A stretch of DNA of 64,000 nucleotides. It comes from UBA8389 sp035719105 (lineage in GTDB: Bacteria > Bacteroidota > Bacteroidia > Bacteroidales > UBA1402). The translations under genes and the position numbers were made by a program. The notes beneath the pieces are model-generated. The model had not been told where the DNA came from, searched no databases, and was given only the letters and a program-made list of their open reading frames with translations. The DNA lies in NCBI GenBank assembly GCA_035719105.1, contig DASTGN010000004.1:620001-684000 (forward strand), given 5' to 3'. Shown one piece after another: positions 62,302 to 64,000 of the stretch; positions within the stretch are counted from its first letter, which is position 1, and the number at the start of each line of letters is the position of its first letter.

Positions 62302-62338
62302 CAGTTGAGACTTCACCGTTTATGTGAAGTCTCAACTG
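62302..62338. repeat. Perfect 15-bp inverted repeat with 7-nt loop
   Basis: CAGTTGAGACTTCAC (62302-62316) and GTGAAGTCTCAACTG (62324-62338) are exact reverse complements around CGTTTAT. Neither side has a T run, so it is not an ordinary terminator. It could be an RNA hairpin, a protein-binding site or a mobile-element end. Confidence 0.9.
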
Positions 62339-62462
62339 GGTTTCAATGTTGCGGAGCTGTGGGGCCGGTTCAATAATTCTAGATGCAAGACCTAATCTAC
62401 TTTAATGCCGTAGTTTTCGACCAGGGCTTGTGTACCTTAAAAGTCACCGGTAGTTTTGATGC

Positions 62463-62503
62463 GAAGGTGTTAAAGGATTTTTGAAATCCTCTAACACCTT
62501 TTA
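62463..62503. terminator. Hairpin downstream of the second susD gene
   Basis: AAGGTGTTAAAGGATTT and AAATCCTCTAACACCTT pair with one mismatch around TTG, about 30 nt past the stop of the SusD gene on the minus strand. It lacks a T run on the minus strand and has TTTTAT on the plus strand. Terminator or 3'-end protector is likely by position. Confidence 0.5.
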
Positions 62504-62531
62504 TATTCAGTTTGTTTTAATCCGTTTTACA

Positions 62532-64000
62532 TTATTGGAGTGGATCAAAGGTGCCTTCTTCCCAACCCATTGTTTGTTCTAGGTTTGGATTCTGTTCGAA
62601 ATGTTTTTTGGGCAGTGCAAAGAAATAATAGTTTGGCAAAACATTCCAGGTGTATTGATCATCAATTGGGTAAACAGTCGTTTTAAAATAGCTGAAGTAC
62701 TTCGTCGTGTTCAGTAATTTATCGTCTGAAATGATTGGAACAAACACTTGATTGGTCATGGTCTTGTAAGGATCAATGCGATCAATTTGGATACGATGAC
62801 GTACATAACCTTTGTATGGAACTTCATCAAACATCATCCTTCTGCGTAGATCCCAAAAACGTTTGCATTCGAATGCCAATTCCAATTGCCTTTCATATAT
62901 AACCGCAGAGATTAACTCGGATTTGGTCATACTAGCCTTCAAACCGTAAAGTTGATCCACATTGGCAGTTATACCACCACGTTTTCTGATGTCTTTCAGA
63001 ATCGTGTACACTTCTGCATCTTTATCACCAACTTCGGCAGCACATTCAGCCAAATTCAACAATACTTCTGCATAACGCATTTCAATCCATGCCAAATCGC
63101 CGTTGTAGCAATCGATGGCTTTCTTTTCCACTTGAATGAATTTTCTGGAATAAAAGCCGGTTTTTGAAGGACTCTGTGTTGCTTCAAACCCTTTGTACAA
63201 GAACTGACGTCCTTGTGGCCAGGGGTTTCCACCCAAAGGAAACACTACACCGTTGTATACGATTGTTTCGTAAAATCTTGGATCACGTCCAATCCAAAAT
63301 AAACCGGTTGTATCCGTAGCTGTCACATCAAATGGTTTTTTGATGCCACTTACCATGACTCCAGGTGCAGATCCGTCTTTCATTGGAAATGCCTCAACAA
63401 GATCCAAGGTTGGGTGATGACCACCGGTTGCGCCTTGTGAAAAATCCAATGGTCTGATGGAAGCTTCGAATGTATGCGTTCTAACGGGATATTTGAATCG
63501 AGTAGTAATAATCGTTTCCTTAGTCACTTTTGACCAGATTTCGCGGAAGTTTGCATTCAAACCATAACCGCTTCTATCCAGTTCAGCTTTGGCGGCTAAA
63601 TTGGCATTGTATGCCGCGGTCCATCTTGCAGGGTCGTTGGTGCGATTGAACTGTTTGCTGGCATAGTACAATAATACCCGACCTTTGTAAGCCATCGCTG
63701 CACCTTTGCTGATGCGTCCAACGTTTATTCCAGTCCAAGTGCTTGGCAACCAAGCGGCTGCAGAGTCTAAATCTGCAACAATTTGGGTGATGCATTCTGA
63801 GGTCTTGTTCCTAGTGACGTACAAATCGTCTTTGTAACGATCTTGTGGTTTCAAAATCAATGGAACACCACCATAACGTTTTACCATTTCAAAATAACGG
63901 AAAGCTCTCAGAAATAAAGCTTGCCCTTTGATGGTTTTTTTGTCGGTTTTAGTCAAATTACCATTGTCAATTACATTGAGTAATATGTTTAATCGATAAA
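62532..64000 (-). CDS. SusD-like (RagB) protein, 5' end cut by window edge
   Basis: The frame stays open to position 64000, so the N-terminus (about the first 100 residues, with signal peptide and lipobox) lies outside the window; the methionine-like codon at 63956 is an internal TTG. The visible 489 or so residues show SusD family features: GQALFLRAFRYFEMVKRYGG, VPLIL, GRVLLYYASKQFN, and the C-terminal SAVIYERQLELAFECKRFWD, YYFFALPKKHFEQNPNLEQ. It belongs to a second SusC/SusD locus whose SusC is presumably to the right. It is not closely similar to the SusD at 57123-58697. Confidence 0.9.
   Translation of the reverse strand, partial: YRLNILLNVIDNGNLTKTDKKTIKGQALFLRAFRYFEMVKRYGGVPLILKPQDRYKDDLYVTRNKTSECITQIVADLDSAAAWLPSTWTGINVGRISKGAAMAYKGRVLLYYASKQFNRTNDPARWTAAYNANLAAKAELDRSGYGLNANFREIWSKVTKETIITTRFKYPVRTHTFEASIRPLDFSQGATGGHHPTLDLVEAFPMKDGSAPGVMVSGIKKPFDVTATDTTGLFWIGRDPRFYETIVYNGVVFPLGGNPWPQGRQFLYKGFEATQSPSKTGFYSRKFIQVEKKAIDCYNGDLAWIEMRYAEVLLNLAECAAEVGDKDAEVYTILKDIRKRGGITANVDQLYGLKASMTKSELISAVIYERQLELAFECKRFWDLRRRMMFDEVPYKGYVRHRIQIDRIDPYKTMTNQVFVPIISDDKLLNTTKYFSYFKTTVYPIDDQYTWNVLPNYYFFALPKKHFEQNPNLEQTMGWEEGTFDPLQ

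Larger units (their letters stand above)
61841..62531. other. 691-bp intergenic region with strong inverted repeats
   Basis: Lies between the two SusC/SusD-type loci. The half next to susC (61841-62150) is AT-rich and must hold the susC promoter; no clean -7/-33 pair was found. The other half is less AT-rich and highly structured: competing stems at 62180-62220, a perfect 15-bp hairpin at 62302-62338, and a hairpin at 62463-62503. The minus strand has an 81-codon frame without ATG (62156-62401), but it does not resemble any family I know, and the perfect hairpin inside argues against coding. Confidence 0.7.

Noticed and set aside
62156..62401. 81-codon minus-strand frame as a pseudogene or gene fragment
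   Set aside because: It has no start codon, resembles no family I recognise, and contains a perfect 15-bp inverted repeat unlikely in coding DNA. Kept only as a note in the intergenic description.

Overview
The window looks like a chromosome segment of a Bacteroidota bacterium, most likely of the order Bacteroidales. Indications are SusC/SusD pairs, a type IX secretion (T9SS) C-terminal sorting domain, a BspA-type leucine-rich repeat protein, Na+-NQR, an RprX/RprY-like two-component pair, class II (B12) ribonucleotide reductase near dnaA, and many promoters with the Bacteroidota -7 box TAnnTTTG. No genus can be fixed from sequence reading alone. No insertion sequence, prophage, integrase or CRISPR array was seen.

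Layout. 1-7374: potassium uptake, with kdpD (minus, cut by the left edge) divergent from kdpF-kdpA-kdpB-(67-aa unknown)-kdpC. 7376-13195: nqrABCDEF on the minus strand, ending 1 nt from kdpC. 13393-15638: rprX/rprY-like sensor kinase and regulator, divergent from nqrA. 15759-16840: rpsF-rpsR-rplI with a structured leader and a terminator. 16961-23000: a 56-aa lipoprotein, mtaB, a lipid A type acyltransferase, a GT2 glycosyltransferase, an arginine decarboxylase with an attenuator-like leader, folB and a bactofilin. 23071-28139: nrdJ, a nitroreductase and dnaA. 28478-33989: an envelope block (MCE/MlaD protein, murein amidase, HD protein, LptD-like protein). 33994-36485: ung, a DUF5715-like peptidase candidate and asnA. 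36710-38617: tRNA-Arg(CCG) and a low-GC repeat protein with a T9SS tail. 38633-42641: an FMN-binding protein with a porin, then sucCD. 42623-46057: an MG2-type outer protein and a Spy/CpxP-like protein. 46118-54399: HAD phosphatase and a tight purA-metallopeptidase-hisS-lysS-gpsA-pgi operon. 54638-64000: a SusC/SusD locus with fasciclin and PKD/LamG-like lipoproteins and an orphan plug protein, a structured 690-bp intergenic region, and a second SusD cut by the right edge.

Working together. Kdp (K+ import) and NQR (Na+ export coupled to NADH oxidation) form a cation-energetics block, with a two-component system beside it that may control NQR. NqrB, NqrC and the FMN-binding protein at 38633 all carry the DGxSG[A/G]T flavin-attachment motif, so the cell should make an ApbE flavin transferase; none is in this window. 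The middle of the window is mostly housekeeping and envelope biogenesis. The right end is nutrient capture at the outer membrane, with no glycoside hydrolase or dedicated regulator visible.

The least explained items are the 1-2-3-4 leader before the arginine decarboxylase, the 15-bp perfect inverted repeat at 62302-62338, the 67-aa gene inside kdp, and the flavoprotein/porin pair.
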